This document shows, one piece after another, positions 1 through 13,362 of a stretch of DNA of 64,000 bases. Source of the stretch: Paramacrobiotus metropolitanus. Its lineage: Eukaryota > Tardigrada > Eutardigrada > Parachela > Macrobiotidae. The DNA lies in assembly GCF_019649055.1 (NCBI RefSeq), contig NW_026570267.1, positions 992,001 to 1,056,000 on the forward strand, written 5' to 3'. The notes beneath the pieces were generated by a model. It did not search any database. It was not told the origin of the DNA and saw nothing but the letters and a program-made list of their open reading frames with translations. Position 1 is the stretch's first letter. Every line of letters begins with the position of its first letter. Made by a program: the position numbers and the translations under genes.

Positions 1-558
1 CATGACCATAGTTCTTTCTACGAAAGAGGTGAAGTGTTTGTTAAAATAGTGTAGTCGTTCATGGAGGCGTTTTCGTAAAAACTCAAATGACAAAGTTCCC
101 TTATAAGTTAGGGGCATAGCGGCGTGCAGCTTTGGAACTTTGTTCGAGCGGTAAAGCGGTGCTATCTTTTGTTTTGCACTCTCGTATGGGCGCAACGAAA
201 ATACTCGTAAAGATAAAAAGTACTCGTACTGGAAAAATGATTATTCTTATTCTAGTTGAAACGTTTATTTTATTTTTATTCACATGGATACTGATTTATG
301 CTGCATCGGTAGTGGCAAGTTAAACTGTTTTCGGTCAAAAGTACCAGTGCCACAAAATTATCGTCGCATTTTTTCAAGTATCATCCAGCGCTTTCGGCTT
401 TAGCTAAAAAAAATGAATGAAAACCATTCAGTAAGCCGCATTTTCATTTGACGGAATTCTCTTCCGCATACATGCAGGAGGATCTTTCTTCTAAAAACTT
501 TGATCATTACTTCTTTCCTCAGTATGTGGTATTTTATTTTGTGTTCATGCTTCGACAG

Positions 559-3500
559 AAAACGATGAAACTACTCGAGAAGGGATCCCCAAAGCAGGCC
601 TTTCCGATTATATCGACGAGGATGTGTACGCTGCACTCGGCAGTGCCGGTTGGGAAGAGGCTGCCTGGTTGATTATCCAGTCGTTTTTTGACGACAAAGG
701 CCTGGTCCAGCAGCAGTTGGATTCGTTCAATAAATTCGTTTCCACGGATCTTCCAGAAATTGTCACCAGTTCATTACCGATTGTTATAAGAAAAAACGAT
801 GAAAGTTTTGGGTTGAAAGAACCGGAGCCCGGAGACCCGGTAAGTGTTGAAAATACCGACGATTCGAGATGTACGAGTACAAATAATTTTAAGCATCATT
901 TCTGCAGGTTCGATGATAATATCAGCAAAAAATGGTTTAAAAAGTTATTGATTAGCTGAACTGTTCATTTGCATACGGTGTTGTTCTGCTGATAGATATG
1001 TTATCGGTACACCTTCGAAGGGGTTGGCATCTCTTCCCCGTTTCGTGAAGGCCGAACGAGCGATTCTGGGGTTTCGGTGCTGCATCCTCTGGAAGTCAGA
1101 CTTCGAGATCTCACATATGATTGTAACTTGTGGGTGGATATCAAAGAGACAATACAGCGGCATGAACGTGCGGATGAATCGGACATTATTAAGCAGGTTT
1201 ACATGGGACGGTTGCCCATCATGGTGCGGTCTGACTACTGTCAAATGCATGGTCAAAGTGACCCGGTTGTGATTAGCGCGATGGGTGAATGCGTCCACGA
1301 TCCCGGAGGATATTTCATTATCGATGGATCCGAAAAGGTAGAAAATATTCGTTAAAAGTTAGGTCAAACCGGTCGGACGTTTATGAATACATGGGAAGAC
1401 AGTTGTTTTACTGTGCTTAATTTTTTGTTCGTAGGCAGTGATTGCCCAAGAGCGTATGGCTGAAAACCATTTAAACATCACTCGCGTAACGAATTCGAAG
1501 TATCAGTACAAAGCTGAAATCCGATCCGTTCCGGAAACCGGGAACAAGACAGCAAGTCCGTTGTGGGTTAACATGCTTTCGAAGCCGCTGCAGGTGAATT
1601 GAATTGTCTTTGTATTACCAATGCATAGAAGTATATAGATATTTGTACATTAGCGATAAACAACTTACTCGTAGTAAAAGAGCTTTTTACAAACGCGTTG
1701 CTCTGGTACGGCACCGATTATTTCGTTTGCTCTTATCGTGTACACTGTATTGTACATGTGCCGGTATGCGCTCTAGCGTTATGTGCACGCTAGTGTTGCA
1801 GTCCGTTTAGCTTACTACAGCTGTGGTTTAGTAACTGTAGTAGGTACGTACTTGATTGTATTTATTGTTGCAGTGTAATTCCATAACTGTGCTGTCAGTG
1901 GGATATCCGATTGTGGCCATCATACCCTTTGTCAAGCAGGAAATTCCTATTATGATCCTGTTTCGAGCTCTGGGTTTCGAAACCGATCAAGAAATTGTGC
2001 AGCTAATCTCCCTGAACCAGGAGGATAACGAAATTCACGAATGGCTGAAGCCGTCGCTGATGTATGCTCAAGCCATTCAGACGCAAGAACACGCTTTGAA
2101 TTTCATTGGAAATCGGAGCGCAAAGCCAGCCGTCGTTAGGTCAGAAAGGATTAGATTCGCCAAGGACATACTCGAGAAGAATGTTTTACCACACGTTGGC
2201 ACACATGCCGATTTTTCACGACGGAAAGCGTTCTTCTTGGGCTACATGGTCGACCGGCTGATCCGTACGGCCATGGGACGGTGTGATTGTGTCGACCGGG
2301 ACCATTATGCGAACAAGCGCCTAGACCTCGTCGGTCCGCTATTTGCCACCCTCTTTCGTCAGCAGTTTCAAAAACTGCGGAAGGAAATGACGCTGACGCT
2401 TGAGAAAGAGTTGCAGAGAAAGCCTAATATTAAAACTGGCCTGAATGTCGCATTAGCCCTGAAGAGCCGGATCATCACGGATGGTATGCGCTACGCCCTG
2501 GCCACCGGCAACTGGGGGGAAGCCCGACGTTTCCAGACGAATCGGGTTGGCGTCAGCCAAGTGCTCAATCGGCTGTCGTACTGTGCTACTCTGTCCCATT
2601 TGAGGAGAATTCGAACACCGTTTCCCACAGCGTCCAAGATGGCGCGGCCCCGGCAGCTGCACAATACACAGTGGGGCATTGTCTGTCCCTCCGAGACACC
2701 GGAAGGTCAGCTGGTGGGATTGATCAAGAATTTGAGCCTCATGGCATGTGTGAGTGTCGGATCGGATGTTGTGGTTGTGCGCGACGTTCTGGAAGCCTGT
2801 AAAGTGGTACCGTTGTTAGAGATTGATCCGGCTACGGCAGCTAGTATATTGTACCCAGATGAATCGGCTCACCGGAAATGGTAGGGTTGCGCTGGGGCAG
2901 AATGAATGTTACTGTTAATTATCGCAAGCTTAAGTTAGTGATTTTTTATACAGCGGTGCGCGTATTTTTGTGAACGGAGATTTCTTTGGTTTCCATGAGG
3001 ATCCGGAGGAAGTTGTACAGCTGATGCGAATAGCAAGGCAAAAAAATGACATTTCTTTCGAGGTGCGTATGCCGATAATTAGGTATGCTATGCATAGTTT
3101 TGGCGGCCTTTCGAGGCTTAAGTGCTTGGGCAGCTGGGGGCCGATAAACTGGATTTTTCAAAATTTCTGCAGAAGTCTTCTGAAATGAGTACAGTCTCTT
3201 CTAAAAATTACTTGAGAGCATGCGTGAGTTTAATTTCAGTATTTGTGAGATAAGCAATAGCTCAAGATGTTTTTGTAATTTTGCATGTACTGCATAGTTC
3301 TGCTATTATCTTTGCGAATATAGTAGCATTGTTTTCTGACTATTTCGTGAACCGCCTTCGTAATATGATAAGCAAATAAAATAACACCTTGTAAAGTAAT
3401 ACATATAGTACTGTAATATATTTTTGGCATGTTCCTTCTTTTCAGTTAATTTCCATTGGATTTGAGGGATAATTCTAGTTTCTTTTTCTTGTGCAGTTAC

Positions 3501-6349
3501 GTACGCCTTTTGCAGTATTTCTGCATCTTAAGCGTAGCACATTAAATTAAATTAAGTGGCTGTTGCGATAGTATTCTGCACCACACTTTGACTACGTTTT
3601 TTTGTAGCTTGAGTTGTTCGCTTCTGTTTAGGTGTCCATCACGTGGGATATATCTGCGCGAAATATTTACATTCATACGGAACCTGGCAGGGTTTATAGG
3701 CCCTTCCTCGTCGTAAAATCCGGCAGCACAAAGCGTATCTTGGCTATAACAGCTGCTGATATCATTAAACTGCGACAAAAGGAAGAGCCGCGTTGCAAGT
3801 ACGTTTTCCAATGCTGACGTTTACACTGCGTTTACACTGGGATACTCCAGTGAGCTTTCTTTTGTTTGCTAAATGATTTCCTTAAATATTAACTTGCTTG
3901 CAAATCAGTTTTAATGGACAGTGTAATCGGTTGCAAGCCAGCAGGGACCCAAGTAAAAACCCAAAACATAGAGTAGAGTGCATAAAACAGTGAATTTTTA
4001 CTCCATATTAGCATCTGCTGTTTTAGGTTTGAGCATTTTGTTCGAGCCGGTGCCATAGAATACATCGATGTCAGCGAAGAGGAAACGATTCTCTGCGCGA
4101 TGTATCCTAGTGATTTGAATTTCGCGTCGCGAAATTGCACGCACTGCGAGATCCATCCTTCGATGATTTTGGGGGTGTGTGCGTCGACCATACCATTTCC
4201 GGAGCACAACCAGTCTCCACGGAACACCTATCAAGCCGGCATGGCCAAGCAAGCCTTGGGTATCTACGCGACCAATTATGCCAGCCGTTACGACAATGAT
4301 TGCCATGTTATGTATTATCCTCAGAAGCCTATCGTCAGCACGAAGTCCGAACGGCTGATTCTGAAAAACGACAAGCTGCCAGCCGGGGCGAACTGCATCG
4401 TGGCCATTGCATCGTACACCGGCTACAATCAAGAGGATTCGGTTATCTTGAATACGGCATCCTTGCAAAGAGGCCTTTTTCGGCACACATTTTATCGGAC
4501 ATACGAAGCCACTGAGGAAAAGAAAATCACCGGTAAACATGCAGAGTACATTCAGGTTCCGCCCACTCAGTGCGAAGGTATGCGGGATGCAATGTACAGC
4601 AAACTGGACCGTGATGGCATAATCCGACCGGGAACGAGAGTGTCTGGAACGGACTGCATTATTGGAAAGGTCATCGAAATGCGAAATACCGGAGACGTAC
4701 GTAGACCGTAGACTTATGCTGACTTTCCTGGATGTATTTTTGGGGCAAACGTTTTCTTAAAAAATCGTATAATAATTATTAAATAGTAGAATACTTGATA
4801 TATATTTTCGTTTTCTGGTTGACCGTTGACCGTAGCACTAGTCTGTCGTCTGATCAAAATTCGACATGTGTAGGTAGCAAAAGACGAAACCGGAATTGTA
4901 CAGAAGGACGCCAGCATCTTTATTCGTACTCATGAAACGGGAATTGTGGATGCAGCTTTCCGAAGTACAAACGATGAAGGACGGCCGTTTTGTAAAGTAC
5001 GCATACGATCTGTGCGTACACCGGTGATGGGTGATAAATTCACCAGCCGTCATGGACAAAAGGGCACTGTTGGATTTTGTTACCCAGTGGAGGTGAGCTA
5101 TCAGAGCAGATGATTAAAATATCCATTAATTGTCTTTTTCACAGCTTGATGTTATTAATGTTTTGTTTGGGGACGGTAGGATTTGCCCTTTACTACGCAG
5201 GGCATAGTTCCGGATATCATAGTGAATCCTCATGCCATACCTTCGCGAATGACCATTGGTCACTTAATGGAAACTGTCTTTGGAAAGGTGCGGTAGAAAA
5301 GCGGTAACATTTTGCCAAATAAAAAATGTAAAAGATGGTTCGTAGGCGGCGTGCGCGTTGGGGCTACCTTTCGGAGATGCCACGCCCTTCACCAAAGTGG
5401 AAACCATGCGGGCATGCATCGCAGACCTAAAGGCTCACAAGTACCACCCACATGGGAACGAAGTCCTTTTCAACGGTTTTACGGGAGCCAAGTTAAATTC
5501 TCCTGTGTTTATTGGCTGCACATATTACATCCGGCTGAAACACCTGGTGGAAGACAAGATGTTTTCGAGAGCCAGGGGATCGATGGTTCTGCTGACCCGT
5601 CAACCGCACGAAGGACGTGCAAGGTCCGCAGAAATTCCGTGACTGATTTTTTTACCGCAGACTGTTTCTTTACATTTGATTCCCTAATTACGCTAAATTT
5701 CTTTCAAACAATCTTTTCTGTACACAGTGTTACGGGAAATATCTTATTTAACACATAAAAGAGAAATGTGTTTAGATTTCGGTACATCTGTTTTAGCGGG
5801 AAAACGGCTGCAAGTTCGCCCGTTCAGCACTTAACCATTAATACATAAGTGCGAATCGGAAATGGTAGTGAACCCTCGTCATCCAGAAACATCCATAAAA
5901 ATCTGATCGCCGCGTAATTATTTTTTTTAATTTTAGGGGTGGAGGTTTACGTATAGGAGAAATGGAGAGGGACTGTTTGATAAGCCATGGAGCGGCATTA
6001 AATTTACGGGAACGGTTATTTGAAGTATCGGACGCGTATCGGGTGCACATTTGCAGCCAGTGTGGTTTTATGGCCATTGCCAAACTTCACACGCAACATT
6101 TCCATTGCAGCAAATGCGTGCGTGAAACAACGGTATGGCCAATTTAACAGTCCGCTAACTGTTGTGCGTGAGAAAATATTTGCTGAACACAGTTGTTTAT
6201 TTTAGATATTTCAAGTGACGCTTCCTTACGCATGTAAACTATTGTTCCAGGAGCTGATGTCGATGGGTATTTTGCCTAGATTACTGTTTACCGATTCGCC
6301 GGGTGAAAATAGCAGCAATCTAAACGTGAACGTGCATAAAGTTTCGTGA
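559..6349 (+). CDS. RPB2: RNA polymerase II second-largest subunit (RPB2-like), 12 exons found
   Basis: Encodes the RPB2 (POLR2B) homologue, the subunit that with RPB1 forms the nuclear Pol II active centre. Exons inferred from GT-AG sites and family order: 559-839, 996-1337, 1435-1593, 1874-2880, 2954-3062, 3632-3798, 4027-4696, 4874-5092, 5180-5287, 5346-5623, 5937-6132, 6206-6349. All joins keep frame. Diagnostic motifs in order: [71 protein letters not shown] (catalytic region), [25 protein letters not shown] and GEMERDC, then a C-terminal zinc site with two CxxC pairs. The C-terminus carries an extra Ser/Asn-rich tail of about 20 residues after the usual ELMSM.I.PR ending. The initiator exon is not resolved: the tiny ATG exon 413-430 has a good donor but joins out of frame. 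The protein is clearly more divergent than a typical animal RPB2, so a paralogue is possible. Confidence 0.93.
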
Positions 6350-6581
6350 TCTCTGCTGTTGGCGTTTATATGAAGAACGTCGGTTTTTCATTGTTTTTGT
6401 GTCGATATCCGGTATTATCTCGGTTTTTGGTATCTGTCCTTTTCCTGAGATATATATTTTTATGTTGGATTAGATGACCACGGTGGCCCCAATTCGGTAT
6501 GGTCATTGTTTTTATAAATGTTTTTCTTGGTACTCACTTCTGAATTTAGTTTTTTCAATCTTTTGTTGTACACCATTTGAA

Positions 6582-6587
6582 AATAAA
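6582..6587 (+). terminator. Candidate polyadenylation signal of the RPB2-like gene
   Basis: AATAAA lies 233 nt after the RPB2-like stop codon. A second AATAAA sits at 6870-6875. Which one is used cannot be told from sequence. Confidence 0.4.
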
Positions 6588-7729
6588 CGACTATATCCGT
6601 GATGCTGTACATGTTGGAGATTGAACTGTTAGAAAATTTTTACTTCCGTAATTTGCAATGCAAAGGAATGCAATTGTAGTCACCTAAGTGACGACGAATT
6701 TCCATTCATTATAAATGAGAGAACCCACGTTGATGGAGATCGAAATATCTGTGCAGCACCATATACTGTCCAGCACAATCTAAAATATCCGAGAATTTTG
6801 ATTTAAAATTTATAACGTTTATAACGATTCTTACTTGTAAATACCAATTTTCGATTAAAGTTTACCGGGAATAAAGCCGTGCCGTGAGGCCTGCGATTGC
6901 GTGTTGATGATGACCAGTGGCCAGGCACTGGCAGCCCGCGCTACGCGGTCGGTATGGGTCGGCAGCTTTGTGTCAGTTAACTGGGCGCATTGACCGGTTT
7001 GAAGACTTTAAAACCGCTTAGTAGATTCGTTGCTTAGCCTTAAAATTTTTGAGTTCCACTTCTAATTGCTTTCGAGTTTCGACTAATAAATTTTTTTTAA
7101 ATTTATTCGCACCTGCGTTGTTAAATATTCATTATGCGCAAGAAGGAAGGAAATTAAATTAAAACGGAATTGTGGTCGGTGGATCAGAAATCACAGAAAG
7201 GTGAATCATTTTGACTCTGCCTGACTTCATTGGTTAAAATGAGTCATGCAGAGTGTTGCACATAGTGACATAGGATCAGGAAAAGCGGACCATGAGCCGC
7301 TAGCGACTAGCCGTTGACTCCGTAGGACGTTTTACTCGCTTACCACGCACTGTCAAAGATATGGCGTGATTTGTTTTGCCATTCTACGAGTATCACCGTT
7401 GCGGCACAGGGGTTTCGTTTGAAAATCTATGCCGATCGTCGGCGGTTGTAGTTTCCATTTGTTTCAGTTGTCAGCATCTTTATAGTTTGTACTACGAGAA
7501 CAATAAATGCCTTGAGGCAGAGTCTGCCACTGCTTACCTTACCCATCTTTCGATTACTGAGATTTTCTGAAGTTCTTGATCTTATCTCGGCTGTGCGGAG
7601 CGAGAACGATGTGTAGAACGTTGTAACCAGCCTGCACTGCTTTTTCGATACTTACCTGCTCCATATGCGATACATTATTGATCCGATCAACAATATATCC
7701 TATTCTTATTGAGAGCCCTTGATATCACA
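6588..7729. other. Intergenic stretch between RPB2-like and septin genes
   Basis: No convincing coding exon on either strand. It presumably holds the RPB2 3' end and the septin promoter and 5' UTR. No clear TATA box or repeat was recognised. Confidence 0.4.
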
Positions 7730-10700
7730 ATGCCTGTTCCTAATGTGCCTAGTTACCGTAGCAGGACATACCAGACACCATCCTCACTAAATGGCTCCTC
7801 ACTTAGCTCATCCAACAGTTCATCCCCATCCGCACCGTTTGTTAACTTTCGTAGTTTCAGTCACGCGGGATCCCCGGCACCTGTCAGCAGTCCCAGCCAG
7901 TACTCGACAATTGTCCATTCCACGATGGTAGCGCCCGTTAGTCTGCCCGCCAGTGTGGCCAGCAGCAGCAGCAGTCATAGTAGTGCCAGCAGCAGTTTGC
8001 ATCCTGTGGTCGTCGCGCATCCCGGATTGTCAGCGGTCCCGGGGAAGTATAACGGCTACGCTGATCTGCCCAATCAAGTCAGCCGTCGGAGTGTGCGCAA
8101 GGGATTTGCGCTCAACGTTATTGTCGTGGGAGAAACTGGCACGGGCAAGTCGACATTCATCAATTCGCTCTTCTCCGCTGACATCTACGATGGCAAAGAA
8201 TCTCCGGGTGAGTTATGGTGTGGCGAAGATGAGCTGCGGCTTGTTAATTTCTAAAGTGGGTTAAGCTACAAATGATGTTGTTACGAGTATCTGCTGAAAA
8301 ATATTAGGTCATTTCTGCCGTTTAGGTGATACAAATTCGCATTAGTGAAAATGCATTAGGCAGGCTTAATTCTGAAGTATTTTCCATGTCTTCGTTTTTA
8401 ATGTTTTTCGCTCTCAAATTAATGATACCGCAGTGTTTTAAAATTTTTTACTTCTGCGTAAAATTGCTTTCGAGATTTTGTTTGCGATTGTTAGCTGTAT
8501 TTATAATTTTCAAATTTTTGTTGTAGGTTAATTGCAGCAAGCAGAGTTAGTTTGAAGACCCTTTTATAGCGCGTGCACGGACAGCGTTAACAAAGTGTGT
8601 ATTGAAAAATATTAACTATGAACAGTAATTGACGAAATGTCGAAAAAACTTTCGTTGCAGACTTGCAGCTTTGTGAGCTAAATGAGCCGACCAGGCGCTT
8701 TCGATATGAATATTACATGTGCATGTTATTTTAAGGAATGCCATTGTAGCGCTGGAGGAATGTCTAGGCGCGAAAACATCTGTTTTTAGCACCAAGGATT
8801 AACTATAAACTGCATACATAAAGCATTTTTATTAGCAGAGGATTTATGGCATTCGTGCGTGATTGCTGACAGCCGGATTCGGTTGAACGAGTTAACACGA
8901 ATTTAGGTAAAATGCACTCAAGTGGCTCAGGAAAGATACTTCCTAGTCAGCACGTTAACTGTTTGCATCTACGAGTAGTTGCACATTATGTAAACTTTCT
9001 CACGGAGATGTAAAACAAAGCGTTTATGCGATAGCGGATAAGTTGACTTGCTTGTTTATTGTCGACTCACGAGAAACATTCGTTTTTTTTAGTTAATAAA
9101 ATGTTGAACATCGTAGTTAAACCGACTCTCACGAGTTGGCCTAACAAGAAGAAGCTTGCCTTTCTGGTCTCATGCTACCGTAATGTGATCCGTGTAGTCA
9201 CAGATGTTTTGCTACTGTGTTGATCAGAAATTAGGTCAACAACTGCGTTGTGCCTGGATGGAGTATCGATTTTATGGACTATTGTTGATAAAAAATCTGA
9301 ATCTGCTGTCAGCGCAAACTTCGCAATCGTAGTTGAGCTGCAAGTTGTTTAATTTGCTAATTTTGGTGCGATTTTCTGAAAGAATGAAATTGTGTGAGAT
9401 GTATGCCGACATTTACTCGTATTCAGCGGTTTTTGCAGCGCGATAAAATTCAAGAACAAATCCTAAAAACAGAGTCTACTGTACCTAAATCCGGGAGAGT
9501 TTAACGGAATAATTATGAAGAAGTTCTGTCGCAAATGACTTAGTATTTTTAAATAATGGAAAATAATTATTTGGAGTGGGAAGATATCCGTCGAAGTTGA
9601 AATCGATCGAATGAGCTACTCTGTGATTACGCTAATAGGGAGTTAGATCAAAGTAGAAATTATTGATTGGCTATATACTCGTATATCTAACCCGCAATTT
9701 TGTAATTCCGATGTGGGCAGCATATTCGGAAATGTTTAGATTTGGCGTTGGTTTACTACAAAGTGCGGCCAAGGCCTTTTAAGTACTCGCGCATATGCAT
9801 CAGCACTTATTGATACAAGGCGTGCTGCTTTTCCCTCGCAGCCATCACGATGTGGTCAATTTGGCATCTCTTTGCAAACCTAGATAATCGATACTCCAAT
9901 CGTGATCCGAATTAATTTTCTATTGATGTCTGTGGGGTACCACATGACAAACGCCTCGGACATTACTCTATCGTTAGATATTTGTCTGTCCTGCTGTGTG
10001 CATTATGAGGCCGTTGTGTTATGTGTGAAAGATGTTTAAAAACACATTTGATAAATACCGATTATTATTAGGTGCTGGGCCCAAGTGCTCGACGGAATTT
10101 TATTTAACTCGTAATTTGAAACACGAATAGTTCGTGTTCTCGAAACCATTTGCCGTGATGTATGAGTAACCAACAACGGCAGACGAACCGTTATCTCTTA
10201 TAGTCATTTGACTATTTTGTAAAAACAGTCGCATTCTCGCGGAAGCGCTTTTCTTTTGTATTGTTCGGGGCATGCTTAAGTGTTAACGCGTTGAAACGTC
10301 AATGGAAAAAGGAAATTCATAAGAGCCTCTTGACGCTATCATAACACTACACTTATGCAAAAATAGGTACGAGTGCAATTAATGGAAAATGGGTTCAATA
10401 AACCGTCCTGTTTGCTATATTGGGAACTTCGTTGGGTATTTGTGACATTAAAGAAAAATTGGGAACGGTATATATTCCCTTAAAACTTCATCTCACATCC
10501 CGATTACTTCGTTACAGTGGTGCTCTTTCTAGAAAGTAGTGAAGCTGTAGAATTGATTATCATTAGATAAACAATTTTTTAATCGATTTACGTATTCTAG
10601 GAATCTCATACCGTATTGGAAAAACGATCCAGGTGGAAAAGACTAGAGTGTCGTTAGTGGAAAAGGGCGTTAAAGTTCGTTTGACCATCGTGGATGTGCC

Positions 10701-11850
10701 GGGATTTGGCCATTTTGTGGATAACACTAACGCATGGGATTCGGTTGTGTCATACATTGACCGTCGCTATCACGAGTATCTGGAGCGGGAAATGTCAGTT
10801 AAACGCAATCTGGACGAACATCTGGATGATCGAGTGCATTGTTGTCTGTATTTCATCGCACCGAACGGCCACGGAATGCGTCCGCTGGATATTCTGGCCA
10901 TGAAAGCATTGGGGACAAAAGTCAATGTCATTCCCGTCATCGGTCGTGCTGACACGTTAACTGTGGACGAGCGGAAAGAGTTCAAAGAGAAAATCCGACG
11001 TGAATTAAAAGAGCACGACATCAAACTGTACGATTTTCCGGAAAACAGTGATGGGGAAGGCGATGACGAGGACGATGGGAAACTGAACGGGAAAAAAGAG
11101 AATTTTCGCTCGATGTTGCCCTTCGCCGTCATTGGTAGTAACACCTATGTGGACACAAAAGATGGACGTAAGGTGCGTGGTCGGAAATATCCGTGGGGCA
11201 CCGTGGAGATCGACAATCCAGAGCACAGTGATTTCACACTCTTGCGAAAACTGTTGCTACGAATTTACTTAAGCGATCTGATGGACGTGACGAATGATGT
11301 CCATTACGAGAACTATCGGTGTGAATACTTTAACCGCGCGAATTCGTCGAATGGTGACAGTGTCCTGGGGCCCAGTCGAGGAACATCGGTGGATGGGGGT
11401 ATGTCGACACCTCTGCGCAGTTCCATCGGAAAAGGTTCTCATCGCAGTCCACTGACGCAGCTCGAACTGGAGCAGAAGGAGAACGATGCCAAGATTATGA
11501 AAATGAAGAGCGATATGCAGGCGATCTTTGATCAGAAAGTGAAGGAGAAGGAACTGAAGCTTGCCGATTCGGAGAAGGACTTGGAGAAAAAATTCCAGAA
11601 CTGGGAACGCGATGTCGATGCGCAGCGGAAGCGTTTGGAGCAGGACAAAACGGATTATGAACTGCAGAAGAAACAGTTCGGTGACGCCTACCCACAACTG
11701 TATCCGATTCTGCAGGATGCGCTGATGCAGGCGGCGGCCAGTGACACTGCCAGTTCGGGAGGGAGTCCGGGAGGAAATGCTCCGGCCAGCACGATTCTGA
11801 AAAAGCCGGCGAAAACCAAGAAGAGTTTCCTCGATAAAGGCTTTTTGTAG
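7730..11850 (+). CDS. SEPTIN7: Septin, SEPT7/Peanut-like, two exons
   Basis: Septin GTPase that polymerises into filaments at the cell cortex and cytokinesis furrow. Exons 7730-8207 and 10601-11850 join in phase 1 across a GT-AG intron to give 575 residues. The ATG at 7730 is chosen; the upstream TTG at 7709 is not a likely start. Residues 1 to about 105 are Ser/Pro-rich and disordered. The sequence [17 protein letters not shown] then opens the GTPase core. G1 is GETGTGKS (residues 134-141, family usual GESGLGKS) and G3 is DVPGFG. G4 reads GRAD where most septins have AKAD. The septin unique element is present (GRKYPWGT.E...HSDF..LR and DVHYENYR). An acidic insert rich in Asp/Glu follows the DFPE segment. 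The C-terminal part (about residues 430-545) is a Lys/Glu-rich coiled coil, as in the SEPT7 and SEPT2/6 groups. The best match from memory is SEPT7. Confidence 0.95.
8208..10600 (+). other. Large septin intron
   Basis: A 2.4 kb intron with donor GTGAGT and acceptor ATTCTAG, much longer than most introns seen in the window. I see no nested gene. TACTCGTA-type octamers recur in it (for example near 9412 and 9678). Confidence 0.85.
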
Positions 11851-12211
11851 TAAGGAGCAACGAACCGAGCGGGATTTGGAAATTTGTGACTATGAAATTT
11901 CTACAGGATTCCTTTTTTTTGTTTAATTTTTACATGTATGTGAATTATTATTTTTTCGTTCTTCATTTTTGTTGCTCATAGGTAGACACTAGGAAATATA
12001 GTGTAGCAATAACAGTGCATGGTATATTATATTAGCATATTTTTTTCTCTCTAGCACTTTGGCCAACAATCTGACCAAACTTAACAGAATCTATTATGGA
12101 ACAAACACAAGAACGCTTTCGCCGGCTGGTTTTTGCAGTTTCTATTATGCAGAAGACTAATTTTTACGGATGGAATCTCTTTGCTACCGAAATAACAATC
12201 GTAATGAATGC

Positions 12212-13362
12212 CTATTTTCGTGCTCCCGTTTTCTCATAAGACACCACAGCGCTCTGTAACGTTTCCTCTCTGCGGCGCAGTGTCAGGATTTCTTCCATTA
12301 TATCCTCGCAGTCCTTTTCCGTTTGCAGCGGCATCTCGTAGCCAAGGAGCTGCATCAGCTTTCTAAAATGCAGCAAAAAGTTGCAGCGCAGACGTTAAGA
12401 GAACACGAATACGATTTCATATCTTATAAAGTGTAACCGCCAAATAATTATGGCGACAGCGTAGGGAGTAAATCACTGCGAAGGTGTGAATTCACCGCAA
12501 ATCTCGACTCTGAGAGTACGAACTATGAAGAAAAAAATTATTTGACTTTCCGTAATCTCCCGCTCGAGTACTACGAAATGCGAACCGCTAAACTCAAATT
12601 CCAAAATATAAAACAATATTCTAAAATCCAGTTTCTTCCGACAAGTTGTAGTTAATCATGATACTGCAGTAGTCCGCAAAAGTTAGAAATGATAACTCTT
12701 TATCGTTAATTTTAATTAACTCGTAAGTATCATGGAAGTGCCGACATGACGTCATACTTTACGTACATACCTGATCGCGTCCAGCGAACTCATCTCGTCC
12801 AGCGGCAGTGCTTGCAAATTTCTCAGTCCTACGGAAAGTCGAACTTGAATCATGAACAAATTCAATAACTGTCACTATAAGAGTTATCAAATTTGCGTAG
12901 GACTAGGAAATGATACATCCACATATCGGACGATATCTCGGAATAGCGGAAGCCATACTGGTCATAAAATTCAAGAATACATTAGAAATTTAAGAATTCT
13001 AATAATTCAAGAAGAAATTCACCTTTTGTGATCCAGTCGTTGACGCCATGCTCTTTCAGATATTGTCGAAACATCGCGTGCTTTCGATCTGTCTCCTGTA
13101 AAAAGCCGTTTCAAATTAAAACTACCACATGGTCACCTTATGTATAACAGTTAACACAGTAGGAGTATAAACAACAATAGCATCGAGTTATTCGGATTCT
13201 AAAGACGCAGTCTCTGAATTTTTTAAAGGCTTCACTCATTTTACTGTTTCACAGTTCCGCAAAAGTTGGAAAACGGCCTACCTTTAGTGTGCGACCAGTG
13301 GTGATTATGTCGCTTTCTTCCGTGGGCCTATCTGATACATCCCTATCCTCCATTTGCTCCAT
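12212..13362 (-). CDS. MYCBP: MYCBP (AMY-1)-like small protein, four exons
   Basis: Four minus-strand exons, 13282-13362, 13023-13095, 12771-12828 and 12212-12362, join with matching phases (0, 1, 2) and GT-AG ends to encode 120 residues ending in TAG. The central sequence KHAMFRQYLKEHGVNDWITK parallels the c-Myc-binding protein segment beginning KREQFRRYLEKSGV. It is followed by the conserved L..L...P stretch, a second helix (DAIRKLMQLLG) and a Glu/Arg-rich C-terminal helix, as in MYCBP (103 residues in human). MYCBP is a small cytoplasmic, nuclear and ciliary adaptor that binds MYC and AKAP-type partners. That role is known for the family and only inferred here. The start is the outermost ATG at 13360-13362; a second in-frame ATG lies nine nt downstream. 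The N-terminus (27 residues, acidic) has no family counterpart I recall. Confidence 0.75.

Noticed and set aside
413-430. Tiny first exon of RPB2 (ATG, six codons, strong GTAAG donor)
   Set aside because: Joining it to the acceptor at 558 gives the wrong frame; left unresolved.
7709-7729. Earlier septin start
   Set aside because: The codon at 7709 is TTG; the first ATG in frame is 7730.
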